Assembly: GCA_039024435.1 (NCBI GenBank)
Contig: JBCCQH010000112.1
Coordinates: 1 to 26,860, forward strand
DNA: 26,860 nucleotides
Origin: JBCCQH01 sp039024435
Lineage (GTDB): Bacteria > Bacteroidota > Bacteroidia > J057 > JADKCL01
Direction: 5' to 3'
The notes beneath the pieces are model-generated. The model searched no databases, was not told the origin of the DNA, and worked only from the letters and a program-made list of their open reading frames with translations. A program made the position numbers and the translations under genes. How positions within the stretch are numbered: the stretch's first letter is position 1; each line of letters begins with the position of its first letter. Shown here in pieces: positions 1 through 8,553 of the stretch.

Positions 1-1174
1 GCAGATTCAGTCCGTCGCGGTGCCGCACGATAAACATCATTTCTTCAGGATGGACTTCCCCTTCCCGCGCTACTTCGATGAACAGGCGGTCCTGCTCTGG
101 CGTGACCCCACCCCCGGCGATGCCGATCAAGTACATGGTCTGAATGGTGCGGATCCCCTGTTCCCGGCCATCTTGCAACATTTCTTCCAGCGGTGGCGCC
201 TGGCGTTTCGCTTCGCGTTCCTTGCGGCCGTGGTAATCAGCAATGCTGCGCTTGACTTCCACCAACGGATAGCCAATGTACTGCGCAAAGTGTACCAGAA
301 CGGCGTAGGCGTATTCGTCCCTCGACGACGGCAACATCAATCCATCCAGCATCCGGTCCAGCACCCAATTGTCGTCAAGGGGTTTTTCGGTAGCGTACAA
401 TTCGCCACTCAAAGGGGCATTTTCCCGCAGGTCTTCCATCCAGTAGCCCGGCAAAAAGCCATCGTTGATCTGGGACAGGAGTGCTTCCCCGCCTTCGGGG
501 AGCGCTCCCCGAAACATGACCCAAAGGTTGTGGACGGCGATGCGCCGCTTGATCTGCTCGTACATCTTGTCGTAGACCATCATTTCCAGGCCCGCAACCA
601 CGGATAGGTCCACCGACTCGTGCGGGAGAAAGCGGCCGAGGAATTCGGTCCAGGATCCGGCCACGCGCTCGATTGTGGCAAAGGCATCCGCGCGCACCGC
701 TTCCGGACTGGTCAAATCTTCGTACTCCGCTGTGACCGCCGCGCGGCGTTCGCGATAATAATCGGCGACGCTCGGGTAATGGCGCCACTGGTAGTACACG
801 GCTCCCGGGTCGTCCTGGGCCAAGGAAATGCCTACATCGCCGTAATGGCCGCGGGCCACCAAGATCACACCGGCGGGAAACATCTCCGAATCCACTTGGC
901 GATTGAAATAAAACAGGTCGTCCCATTCCTCACCGTCCACGGGATCGAGGCCCAAAAAGGCCGTAATATGATCCGTACGGGACGGCAACTCCGTCGAAGG
1001 CGTCGCAAAGGGAATTCCGGTCAAAAAGTTCAGTTGGTGGGGGGGAACGGCGCCCCCGTTGTGCCGCTGCAGGAAGGCTTGAAAGTCGGCGGGCAAGCGT
1101 CCAAATAGCTTGCGCCGATCAGCCGACAATTGATCGGGAACGATTCCGGGGAATCGGGGTTCGGTGATGTACAT
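1..1174 (-). CDS. SMI1/KNR4 (SUKH)-type protein, 3' end outside window
   Basis: An open reading frame runs from an ATG at 1174 leftward to base 1 without a stop, giving about 391 residues with the C-terminus missing. Residues about 5-165 look like a SMI1/KNR4 (SUKH) domain: it opens FPGIVPDQLSADRRKLFGRLP, followed by the pattern PADFQAFLQRHNGG, and later holds GDVGISL and a VYYQWRH strand. SUKH domains are known as peptide-binding modules and often as immunity proteins to contact-dependent toxins, but also occur as orphan genes. The visible C-terminal part (from about residue 345) reads AGGGVTPEQDRLF and then EGEVHPEEM, which resembles a TerB-like helical region. It lies 55 bases downstream of ribH on the same strand and could be cotranscribed with it. 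No partner toxin is seen. The family call is fairly sure; the role is unknown. Confidence 0.72.
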   Translation of the reverse strand, partial: MYITEPRFPGIVPDQLSADRRKLFGRLPADFQAFLQRHNGGAVPPHQLNFLTGIPFATPSTELPSRTDHITAFLGLDPVDGEEWDDLFYFNRQVDSEMFPAGVILVARGHYGDVGISLAQDDPGAVYYQWRHYPSVADYYRERRAAVTAEYEDLTSPEAVRADAFATIERVAGSWTEFLGRFLPHESVDLSVVAGLEMMVYDKMYEQIKRRIAVHNLWVMFRGALPEGGEALLSQINDGFLPGYWMEDLRENAPLSGELYATEKPLDDNWVLDRMLDGLMLPSSRDEYAYAVLVHFAQYIGYPLVEVKRSIADYHGRKEREAKRQAPPLEEMLQDGREQGIRTIQTMYLIGIAGGGVTPEQDRLFIEVAREGEVHPEEMMFIVRHRDGLNL

Positions 1175-1229
1175 GGTTGGAGATTAGGTGGTGCAGTGAT
1201 GCGGACAAAAGTCGTCCCAAGGATTCAAC

Positions 1230-1730
1230 TCAGATAGCGCCGAGTTTGCGCTGCAGGTCGATCATTTCTAGGGCGGCCACGGCGGCTTCTTCGCCTTTGT
1301 TGCCGTATTTACCCCCAGCGCGGTCGAGGGCCTGCTGCTGTGTATCCGGGGTCAAAACCCCAAAGATGACCGGTTTATTGTAGTCCATCGATACCTGACG
1401 TATTCCCTGGGCGACCGCTTGACAGATAAATTCAAAGTGGCGAGTTTCACCCTGAATCACGACGCCGAGGCAAATAACCGCGGCGGTGTCCAGGTCCGCA
1501 TCCAGGACAAACTGGGCGGCGGACGGCAATTCGTACGATCCGGGGACCTCGTGGAGAAAGATGTTTTCGGCAGGGATACCGGCAGCCCGCAGGGTTTCCT
1601 GAGCACCATCGGCCAGCGCACCGGTGATTTCCGAGTTCCATTTGCTCACCAAGATGGCGATACGATCACCCGAGTGGTCTTCGTCCCCCGTGTAGCGAAT
1701 GTGAGAAAGGTCGTGTCCCGAATCAGCCAT
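1230..1730 (-). CDS. ribH: 6,7-dimethyl-8-ribityllumazine synthase
   Basis: This 166-residue protein is lumazine synthase, the penultimate step of riboflavin synthesis. It condenses 5-amino-6-ribitylamino-uracil with 3,4-dihydroxy-2-butanone 4-phosphate in a cytoplasmic, usually icosahedral or pentameric complex. Family landmarks are visible: ILVSKWNSEIT (about 26-36), the VPGSYELP loop (62-69), and GVVIQGETRHFEF (89-101) with the conserved catalytic His98. The length matches the family. The start chosen is the ATG at 1730, because it gives a normal length; the open frame continues further upstream but into the coding region of the TPR gene. That ATG lies inside the last codons of the TPR gene, overlapping it by 8 bases, so translation is probably coupled. 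No other rib genes are in the window. Confidence 0.96.
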   Translation of the reverse strand: MADSGHDLSHIRYTGDEDHSGDRIAILVSKWNSEITGALADGAQETLRAAGIPAENIFLHEVPGSYELPSAAQFVLDADLDTAAVICLGVVIQGETRHFEFICQAVAQGIRQVSMDYNKPVIFGVLTPDTQQQALDRAGGKYGNKGEEAAVAALEMIDLQRKLGAI

Positions 1731-2469
1731 CGATGTCGGAGGGAGAGAGGCGGGCAATGTACTTGTTGATGCTACCGTCGCGATTTTGCTGGGCCTGGGG
1801 AAACTCATTCCGAATTCGGGTATAGATTTCCAAGGCGGAGCCATTGTCACCGGCCGACTCGTGATTGCGGGCGGCATGCATCAAGTAATAGGGCGTCGTA
1901 AACTGGTTTTCCTCGGGCGTGGCCGAGGCTTGGGTGTAAAATTCAGCTGCTTTGGCAAATTCATTTTGCTGCTCGTAAGCACTGCCCAATGCCGCCAATG
2001 CGGCTGCGGAAATCATATTGTCATTTTTGCGGAACTCATCGAGGTACACGATGGCTTGGTCCACATTGCCAATGCGCAGGTAGGCTGTACCGAGGTAGTA
2101 ATTCATCAGATTACCCGAGGGAGTGCTGCTGTAATTGTCGACCAGCCCTTCCAGGCCCGCTACCTGAGCGTCACCGCTGATGGAGCGGGCAAATGAATCC
2201 TGCTCGTAATAAATGATCGCATTGAGCATTTCGCTTTGGGCTTCGACATTGGCCTCTTCGCCGCCCCGGCCTTGCAAAACGAAAAACAGAATGATCCCGG
2301 CGAGGGCCACGCCACCGCCGATCAGGTAATTCTGGTACTTCTGAATGAAAGACTCCTGACTACCAGAGGATCCGCCTTCTTCGGTAACTTCTTCTTCTTC
2401 AAAGATGACCTCATCCTGTTCGATCAGTTCATCGTCCTGCTTCTTCGTTTTCGATTTATTTTTTGCCAT
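1723..2469 (-). CDS. Membrane-anchored tetratricopeptide repeat protein (YfgM-like)
   Basis: The 248-residue product has a charged N-terminus with lysines and then an acidic stretch (residues 11-31), one transmembrane segment (about 48-66, YLIGGGVALAGIILFFVLQ), and a C-terminal region with TPR-like helices such as YYLGTAYLRIGNVDQAIVYL and AALAALGSAYEQQNEFAKAA. This layout matches YfgM-like ancillary proteins of the cell envelope, which associate with the Sec translocon in E. coli; that function here is inference from layout only. The start is the ATG at 2469, preferred over an upstream one at 2520 because the added residues would place a second hydrophobic run before the lysine-rich start. 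It overlaps ribH downstream by 8 bases, a two-gene order commonly seen in Bacteroidota. Confidence 0.88.
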   Translation of the reverse strand: MAKNKSKTKKQDDELIEQDEVIFEEEEVTEEGGSSGSQESFIQKYQNYLIGGGVALAGIILFFVLQGRGGEEANVEAQSEMLNAIIYYEQDSFARSISGDAQVAGLEGLVDNYSSTPSGNLMNYYLGTAYLRIGNVDQAIVYLDEFRKNDNMISAAALAALGSAYEQQNEFAKAAEFYTQASATPEENQFTTPYYLMHAARNHESAGDNGSALEIYTRIRNEFPQAQQNRDGSINKYIARLSPSDIDG

Positions 2470-2548
2470 AAAACGTACGCTCTGAATTAAGACCACAAAG
2501 AAAATAAAACGCACTATCAAAACAAAATAGATCCCCCGACCAAAACAT

Positions 2549-2866
2549 GGGAATTTCTGATGGAAATTTCCAATTCATCGATTTCCAATTTTCAATTGTT
2601 CTCGACGGCGCGAGGGAGCAATTGGAAATTGAGCAAATGGAAAATTCTCCCGCCACGCGGGAGCCCGTACGCAGACGAGAAAAAACAGGTTTAAAGGGCG
2701 CGTACATCGTGATTATAAGTGGCGCAGGGGGAACGCGCCAATCAGAAATCGGAAATCAAGCAATTGGAAATTCTTTTTCTTCGTTGGTCGCGCGTTCAAG
2801 ACGCGCCAATTGGAAATCGGGAATCAGGCAATCAGAAATCCTCTAATCAATTGGAAATTCCCAAGA
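2549..2866. repeat. Cluster of short AATTGGAAATT-type repeats in the 2470-2889 gap
   Basis: The 420-base gap between the TPR gene and typA has no convincing gene. It carries many near-copies of the word CAATTGGAAATT(G/C), at 2619-2631, 2761-2773, 2807-2818 and 2848-2860, with related AATCAGAAATC words at 2740-2750 and 2830-2840 and inverted copies at 2551-2600. Two longer imperfect copies start with ACGCGCCAAT (2733 and 2801) followed by AATCGG-containing sequence. They look like a dispersed AT-rich repeat family inside a GC-rich genome. The last copy runs into the typA promoter. Confidence 0.7.
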
Positions 2867-2884
2867 TCGCATTCATTATCTTTG
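2851..2884 (+). promoter_or_regulatory. Bacteroidota-type promoter of typA
   Basis: A perfect TAnnTTTG box (TATCTTTG, 2877-2884) lies 23 bases after a TTG (2851-2853), fitting the Bacteroidota TTG-N17-23-TAnnTTTG pattern. The box ends only five bases before the typA ATG, so the transcript would have almost no leader. The TTG is part of a CAATTGGAAATTC repeat copy. Confidence 0.6.
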
Positions 2885-2889
2885 CGCCC

Positions 2890-4692
2890 ATGGCAGAGCT
2901 GAGAAATATCGCGATCATCGCCCACGTCGACCACGGCAAGACGACCCTGGTTGATAAACTCTTGATCCAAACGCGCTTGTTTAAGGATCATGAGACGCCC
3001 GGTGAGTTGATCATGGACAACAATGAACTGGAACGGGAACGGGGCATTACCATTCTCTCCAAAAATGTTTCGGTGCGCTACCAAGGCACCAAGATCAACA
3101 TCATCGATACGCCGGGCCACTCCGACTTCGGTGGGGAAGTGGAACGGGTGCTCAACATGGCGGACGGCGTGCTCCTCCTCGTCGACGCCTTCGAAGGGCC
3201 CATGCCGCAGACGCGTTTTGTCCTGCAAAAAGCCATCCAACTGGGCCTCAAACCCATCGTGGTCATCAACAAGGTCGACAAGGTCAACTGCCGCCCGGAT
3301 GAGGTCAATGAGGCGGTATTTGAACTGATGTTCAGCCTCGACGCCACCGAAGAGCAACTCGACTACCCAGTCTTCTACGGCTCTTCCAAGCAGGGCTGGA
3401 TGAGTGCCGAAGGCTGGACCGAACCCACTCCGGACATTACCCCGTTGCTGGATGGAATCCTGGAATACATCCCGGAACCCCAAGTGGCCGAGGGGACGCC
3501 CCAAATGCAGATCACCTCGCTCGACTTCTCGAACTATACCGGCCGCATCGCCATCGGGCGCCTGACCCGGGGCACCCTGCGCGCCAATCAACCCGTCGCC
3601 CTCGTCAAGCGGGACGGGGCCATCAAGCGTTCCCGCATCAAAGAGTTGTTCGTCTTCGAGGGGCTCGGCAAAGTCAAAACCGACTCCGTCAATGCCGGTG
3701 ACATCTGCGCCCTGGTGGGCCTGGACGATTTCGAAATTGGCGACACGGTAACCGATCCCGAACATCCCGAAGCGCTACCACCGATCACCATCGATGAACC
3801 GACGATGAGCATGCTCTTTACGATCAACGATTCACCGTTTTTCGGCAAGGAAGGCAAATTCGTCACTTCGCGCCACCTCAAGGATCGCCTCGACCGCGAA
3901 CTGGAGCGAAACCTGGCCCTGCGCGTAGAACAAACCGATTCTGCTGATTCTTTCAACGTCTACGGACGGGGGATTCTTCACCTCTCGATCCTGATCGAAA
4001 CCATGCGCCGAGAAGGCTACGAACTCCAGGTGGGCCAACCCCGCGTGATCATCAAGCAGATCGACGGAAAAAAATGCGAACCGGTTGAAGAACTCAACAT
4101 CGATGTACCGGAAGGACTCTCGGGCAGAGCCATCGATCAGGTGACCCGCCGCAAGGGGGAAATGACGCAAATGTTGCTCAAGGGCGACCGTGCCCTCCTC
4201 GAATTCAAGATCCCTTCGCGCGGAATCATCGGATTGCGGAATGAATTGCTGACCGCCACCGCCGGTGAGGCGGTGATGTCGCACCGATTTATTGCATTTG
4301 AACCCTGGCGCGGCGAAATCGAAAAGCGCAATGCGGGGTCTCTGATCGCCCACGACACCGGAACTTCCATTCCCTACGCGATCAACAAGTTGCAGGACCG
4401 CGGACACTTTTTCATTGATCCGGGAGAACCCGTTTACAAAGGCCAAGTCGTCGGAGAAAACTCCCGGGGCGATGACCTCGTCGTCAACGTCATCCGCGCG
4501 AAAAAGCTCACCAATATGCGTGCCTCCGGCTCGGACGACAAGATGCGCATCTCCCCCGCCATCAAAATGACCTTGGAGGAAGCGTTGGAATATATCGCCG
4601 GCGATGAATACGTGGAAGTGACTCCCAAGAGCCTGCGCCTGCGCAAGGTCTACCTGGAAGAGCACGACCGGAAGCGCTTGCAAAAGGCGTAG
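2890..4692 (+). CDS. typA: Translational GTPase TypA/BipA
   Basis: The 600-residue protein is the ribosome-associated GTPase TypA/BipA, which acts in 50S assembly and stress adaptation. GTPase motifs are intact: P-loop AHVDHGKTT (11-19), switch I ERGITI (50-55), DTPGH (73-77) and NKVD (127-130). They are followed by domain II (about 205-295), the EF-G-like domains and a typical BipA C-terminal domain with a basic end. Length equals the family norm. The ATG at 2890 is chosen over an in-frame one at 2719 because homologous sequence begins at MAELRNIAIIAHVDH and because the upstream extension is translated repeat DNA and crosses the promoter box. It faces the T9SS adhesin gene, with 45 bases between the two stops and no clear terminator. 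Confidence 0.97.
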   Translation: MAELRNIAIIAHVDHGKTTLVDKLLIQTRLFKDHETPGELIMDNNELERERGITILSKNVSVRYQGTKINIIDTPGHSDFGGEVERVLNMADGVLLLVDAFEGPMPQTRFVLQKAIQLGLKPIVVINKVDKVNCRPDEVNEAVFELMFSLDATEEQLDYPVFYGSSKQGWMSAEGWTEPTPDITPLLDGILEYIPEPQVAEGTPQMQITSLDFSNYTGRIAIGRLTRGTLRANQPVALVKRDGAIKRSRIKELFVFEGLGKVKTDSVNAGDICALVGLDDFEIGDTVTDPEHPEALPPITIDEPTMSMLFTINDSPFFGKEGKFVTSRHLKDRLDRELERNLALRVEQTDSADSFNVYGRGILHLSILIETMRREGYELQVGQPRVIIKQIDGKKCEPVEELNIDVPEGLSGRAIDQVTRRKGEMTQMLLKGDRALLEFKIPSRGIIGLRNELLTATAGEAVMSHRFIAFEPWRGEIEKRNAGSLIAHDTGTSIPYAINKLQDRGHFFIDPGEPVYKGQVVGENSRGDDLVVNVIRAKKLTNMRASGSDDKMRISPAIKMTLEEALEYIAGDEYVEVTPKSLRLRKVYLEEHDRKRLQKA

Positions 4693-4737
4693 GGCTAAAG
4701 CAGCTCCCGATTGCACCCGCCCCGACCCAATCCTTGC

Positions 4738-7170
4738 TCATGGCACCAGCAATATTTGGGTCGAACGCCCTCCGGCTTGCATTTGCAAGGTGACGAAGTA
4801 AACCCCGCGGGCCGTCACCCGCAACGGCAGTTTCCCTTGGGCTTGAGACCGCAAGTCGTTCCGGTCTAAAATTCGGCGACCAAAGGCATCAGAAATCACC
4901 ACCGATTCCGCGGCACCCGTCCATTCCAGGTTGAAGTGCCCATCCAGCGCGGGACTGGAAAAAAGGGTGAAGCGATCCGACGGTGATTGCGGGTCCCGGG
5001 CAATGGGCAGGTTGACCACAAAAGGACCGGACTCCCCCACACAGCCATTGGTGTCCTGCACCACTGCCGTATAGGTTCCAGAAACCGGCGCCACGTAGTA
5101 GTTCACGGTGGTCGATGCGACCAAATTGCCATTCGAAAACCACGCGTAGCTCGTCCCGGAAGCAGAACAAAACAGGGTATCACCCAGCAAACTTAGCTGC
5201 GGCGTGGGATTGGGCAGCACCGTGATGAGCAGCGGAATCGAGGTGGTACTGCAACCGTTCGGCAGGACGACCGTCAGTGCGTAGGTGCCCGAGCTGGACA
5301 CTTGAGTGGTCATCGTGGTGTCGCCATTGGACCAAGCGTAAGTGGGATAGCTGCAAGAAGCGGTCAGCGTTACCGTGTCGCCAGCACAAATCGGCGTGGA
5401 TCCCAGCGCCGTGATTTGCGGGGGGACCACCGCCAACCAATTGATCTGGGTGGTATCCTGGGCGACGCAGCCATTTGAGTCGGTCGCGGTGATGATGTGG
5501 ACGCCGGAGTCGCCCGCCGGGTAAACCGGGCCCATTCCCCCTTGGGACCAACTGTAACTGGCAAAGCCGGGGGTCGCCGTCAGGGCCACCGTATCCGAAG
5601 GGCAGACCGGCGGCGAAAAGGAGGGCAGGACTTCCACGCTCGGAGTGGGGAAAACGGTGAGCAAAATAGAATCGGTCTGCAAGCAACCGCTGGAATCGGT
5701 CACCACGACCGAGGCCCAGCCGCTGTCCTGGGTAGTGGTAATGGGCAGGCTGTCCCCGGTACTCCATTGGTAACTGCTGAATCCCAAACTTGCCGTGAGC
5801 AGGGCCGAGTCACCGGCACACAACTGACTTCCGCCCGGAGCCAGCAACGCCAGCGGTGGGCGGACCACCACCGGAAGCCACACCGAATCCTGCGCTAGGC
5901 AATTATTGGAGTCCAGCGCGGTGAGGACCGCCCCGGTGGAAGTGGTCAGCGGGAAAAGGGAGGTCGCCGTGGTGTCACCATTCGACCAGAGGTAGCTCCC
6001 AAAACCCGGCGTACCCGAGAGCAAAACACTGTCCCCCACACAGCCCGGGAGGGAAGAAGTCGTCGCAATCGCAAGCGGATCGGGGGACGCCTGAACAACC
6101 AGGATGGAATCGCTCACATTGCAGCCATTGCTGTCAGTCGCGGCGATGGTATAGAGGCCCGGACCCGAAACCGCGGTGGAGAACGTGGTGGCGCTGTTGC
6201 TCCACTGGTAGCTGGCGTATCCGGGCATTACCGAAAGGACCACTGAGTCCAGCCTGCAGAGATTTTCCGTGTCCCCCGGCTGGGGGTTGAGCGGGGCTGC
6301 GACCCCAACATCGACCAGGAAACTGTCCCGGTAGACGCAGGAATTGGAATCGAGGGTCTGGACCCAGGCCGTCCCCCATTGGGTGGCGACGAAGGCGGGT
6401 CCGGAGCTGCTGTCCGACCACAGGAAAGACAGATAGCCCGGGGGAGCGCTGATTTGTACGGAGTCACATCCAGCATAGCTGGGCGCATAGCTCGGTGGGG
6501 AAAAGCTGCCCGGAAGGACGTAGACCGCTTTGTGAAAGGTGTCGATACAACCGCCCGGCTGGATGATCATGCTGATCAATATTTCCTGGGCCCCTGGGCT
6601 GCACCACTGAGCGGAAAAAGAATCCACCAGGGGGCAAAGCTGGGTTGTGGGGGGATATTGCCCCGAACCGAAACCGGTGAGCTGTCCCCCTTCGGAAAAT
6701 GAATACCCAATGGGCAAAAAAGCGGTCGTGGGCCCCAGTCCCCCGGCGTAGCAGTGTTTGTACCCGACGGTGTCGCCCGCCGTAACGGTGTCGGGACCGT
6801 AAATCGTCCGATCAATCCAGTTGGTCACGGGAACCGCCACGACGAATACCATATTCGACGAGGACTGTCCGGTGTTTCCCGGGCAATCGAAGAGCACGTC
6901 GAGGACCTGATTTCCCCCCGCCGTCCAGTTGATCGTTACCCAAACCGGGCCGGTACCGGTCTGCTGGGCCACAATGGTTCCGCCGGTCACACTGTATCCG
7001 GTAACCATTGCGGAACTGGCCAAACTACCGACGGAGTAGGTAACCGTGGCTCCCTGGCACACCTGCCAGGGCCCACTCAGCGGGGTCAGAAAGCAGGATT
7101 GCGCCGCGGCAAGCCGGGGAAATCCCAGGATAAGCAGAGTGCCCAGGATCAAGCGGTTCATTTTGGTCAT
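4738..7170 (-). CDS. Secreted Ig/PKD-like repeat protein with T9SS sorting domain
   Basis: This 810-residue protein starts with a signal peptide (ATG at 7170, or at 7161; hydrophobic 7-17, likely cut after AAAQ near residue 24). A unique N-terminal region (about 25-230) is followed by about seven repeats of roughly 72 residues, beginning near 234, 304, 376, 450, 522, 594 and 663. Each repeat follows the pattern C.GDSV.L....GF.SY.WSNG.T, then a strand, then TDSNGC, so each has a Cys pair and a conserved Trp; this is the Ig/PKD-like pattern common in Bacteroidota surface proteins. The end (about 735-810) is a type A T9SS sorting domain with GVYFVTLQMQAGG and the terminal strand TQILLVP. It should be exported by Sec, then passed to the surface by T9SS. 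The ligand is unknown. Confidence 0.88.
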   Translation of the reverse strand: MTKMNRLILGTLLILGFPRLAAAQSCFLTPLSGPWQVCQGATVTYSVGSLASSAMVTGYSVTGGTIVAQQTGTGPVWVTINWTAGGNQVLDVLFDCPGNTGQSSSNMVFVVAVPVTNWIDRTIYGPDTVTAGDTVGYKHCYAGGLGPTTAFLPIGYSFSEGGQLTGFGSGQYPPTTQLCPLVDSFSAQWCSPGAQEILISMIIQPGGCIDTFHKAVYVLPGSFSPPSYAPSYAGCDSVQISAPPGYLSFLWSDSSSGPAFVATQWGTAWVQTLDSNSCVYRDSFLVDVGVAAPLNPQPGDTENLCRLDSVVLSVMPGYASYQWSNSATTFSTAVSGPGLYTIAATDSNGCNVSDSILVVQASPDPLAIATTSSLPGCVGDSVLLSGTPGFGSYLWSNGDTTATSLFPLTTSTGAVLTALDSNNCLAQDSVWLPVVVRPPLALLAPGGSQLCAGDSALLTASLGFSSYQWSTGDSLPITTTQDSGWASVVVTDSSGCLQTDSILLTVFPTPSVEVLPSFSPPVCPSDTVALTATPGFASYSWSQGGMGPVYPAGDSGVHIITATDSNGCVAQDTTQINWLAVVPPQITALGSTPICAGDTVTLTASCSYPTYAWSNGDTTMTTQVSSSGTYALTVVLPNGCSTTSIPLLITVLPNPTPQLSLLGDTLFCSASGTSYAWFSNGNLVASTTVNYYVAPVSGTYTAVVQDTNGCVGESGPFVVNLPIARDPQSPSDRFTLFSSPALDGHFNLEWTGAAESVVISDAFGRRILDRNDLRSQAQGKLPLRVTARGVYFVTLQMQAGGRSTQILLVP

Positions 7171-7286
7171 GCAATAAGGTAAGCTTTGTCGCCAGGCAGT
7201 GGCTTGGGGAGGGCTGACCTTTGGTCCATCCACTGACAATTTTCCGATTTTCGTCCGGCCCGGGCAATGCGGCACCCAGTTTGCGG

Positions 7287-7294
7287 TATATTTG
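7287..7294 (+). promoter_or_regulatory. -7 box of the rhodanese operon
   Basis: TATATTTG matches TAnnTTTG exactly and lies 26 bases before the ATG at 7321. No TTG sits at the expected upstream distance, so only the -7 element is supported. Confidence 0.45.
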
Positions 7295-7320
7295 CCAAAG
7301 ATTATAACGCCTTCACCGAC

Positions 7321-7839
7321 ATGCGGAAAATAAAAAAACTCTTTGTTCTGCTGGCCCTGAGCCTAGGCTTGGTTGTGGGTGCGGCGGCGCAGACCAGCGA
7401 AGCTTACAAGAAAAAGCTCAGTACGCTGTACAAGGGCACGGTTCCGGTCATGCAACCCGCCGATCTGGATGCAGCCCTGGACCAGGGGGAGCCGATCATC
7501 CTGCTCGATACGCGGGCCCCGCGCGAGTACGAAGTGAGCCACCTGCCGGGCGCGACTTTTGTCGACTACGACCACTTTAACAAGAAAGCCGTGAAAGACC
7601 TGGACCGCAATGCCCGGGTGGTGGTCTACTGTACGGTGGGCTACCGCAGCGAACGCATCGGCGAGCAGCTCAAAAAGTTGGGCTTCACCGATGTCCACAA
7701 TCTTTACGGGGGCATATTTGAGTGGAAAAACCAGGGCCACGACGTGGTGGACGAAGCGGGCAATGCCACCGAAGCCGTACATACCTACAGCAAGCAGTGG
7801 AGCAAGTGGCTTCAAACCGGGAAAAAAGTCTACCAGTAG
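7321..7839 (+). CDS. Exported single-domain rhodanese-like protein
   Basis: The 172-residue product has an N-terminal signal peptide (MRKIKKLF, then a hydrophobic run, with likely cleavage after AAAQ near residue 24), so it should be periplasmic. Residues about 40-145 form a rhodanese domain: LLDTRAPREYEVSHLPGA (61-78) and an active-site loop with Cys104 in YCTVGYRSE. Rhodaneses transfer sulfane sulfur or act as thiol carriers; the substrate here is not known. The ATG at 7321 is chosen because it gives a clean signal peptide; an upstream ATG at 7267 would lie before the -7 box. It leads a three-gene run, with the glycosyltransferase starting 20 bases downstream. Confidence 0.9.
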   Translation: MRKIKKLFVLLALSLGLVVGAAAQTSEAYKKKLSTLYKGTVPVMQPADLDAALDQGEPIILLDTRAPREYEVSHLPGATFVDYDHFNKKAVKDLDRNARVVVYCTVGYRSERIGEQLKKLGFTDVHNLYGGIFEWKNQGHDVVDEAGNATEAVHTYSKQWSKWLQTGKKVYQ

Positions 7840-7859
7840 GAAATCAGAACAAAACGCGC

Positions 7860-8546
7860 ATGTGTGGATTCGGAGACCAGTGGATCAAAGACAACCGGCC
7901 GGAGGCGGACGCCGAAGCCCCGACTTCGGCCAGCAAAAACGGCCTGATTGTATTCGTCAAAAATCCTGAGCTGGGCAAGGTCAAAACCCGCCTCGCAGCC
8001 ACGATTGGGGACGAAGCCGCCCTGAAAGCCTACCACCGGATGCTGCGGCACACCCGGGAGATCGTCCGCCAGATCCCAGCCCACCGCTTTTTGTTCTACA
8101 GTGCTTTCATCGATGCGGAAGATGACTGGTCCCCCGCCGATTTCGACAAGGGATTGCAGGTACCGGGCGATCTGGGCAAGAAGATCTCGGAAGCCTTCCA
8201 AAAAGCATTTGCGGCGGGGATGGAGCGGGTGCTCATCGTCGGGAGCGATTGCCTGGATCTGCGGATTCACCACCTACAGGCGGCCTTTGCCGCCCTGCAG
8301 CACCACGACTTTGTGGTTGGGCCGGCCGAAGATGGGGGCTATTATCTATTGGGGATGCGCAAATTCACTACCACCCTGTTTCGGGACAAAGCCTGGAGCA
8401 CCGATCAGGTTCTCCCGGCTACCCTCGCGGACATTGCGGGACTTGGGTCCACGGTAGAATTGCTGGAAACGCTCAGCGACGTCGACTACGAAGCCGACTG
8501 GCGGCGTTCACTTGCCCGCTTAAAAAAGGAAAAATCATCTACCTGA
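7860..8546 (+). CDS. TIGR04282-type glycosyltransferase (DUF2064)
   Basis: The 228-residue protein has the nucleotide-binding start of the DUF2064/TIGR04282 glycosyltransferase family: LIVFVKNPELGKVKTRLA (29-46), then VGSDCLDL, and AEDGGYYLLGMR further on. The fold is a Rossmann-like GT-A type, cytoplasmic. Members of this family are annotated in public databases as arsenosugar-biosynthesis glycosyltransferases because of their frequent neighbours; the substrate here is not shown. Residues 1-26, starting MCGFGDQW, are an extra leader before the conserved core. A later start cannot be excluded, though no ATG lies between it and the motif. The gene sits between the rhodanese (20 bases upstream) and the peroxidase-like gene (7 bases downstream), which indicates one operon. 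Confidence 0.87.
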   Translation: MCGFGDQWIKDNRPEADAEAPTSASKNGLIVFVKNPELGKVKTRLAATIGDEAALKAYHRMLRHTREIVRQIPAHRFLFYSAFIDAEDDWSPADFDKGLQVPGDLGKKISEAFQKAFAAGMERVLIVGSDCLDLRIHHLQAAFAALQHHDFVVGPAEDGGYYLLGMRKFTTTLFRDKAWSTDQVLPATLADIAGLGSTVELLETLSDVDYEADWRRSLARLKKEKSST

Positions 8547-8553
8547 CACCACT

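Noticed and set aside
2824..4716. Long minus-strand open frames opposite typA (313 and 294 codons)
   Set aside because: They are shadows of the intact TypA reading frame, and each lacks a credible start context or domain.
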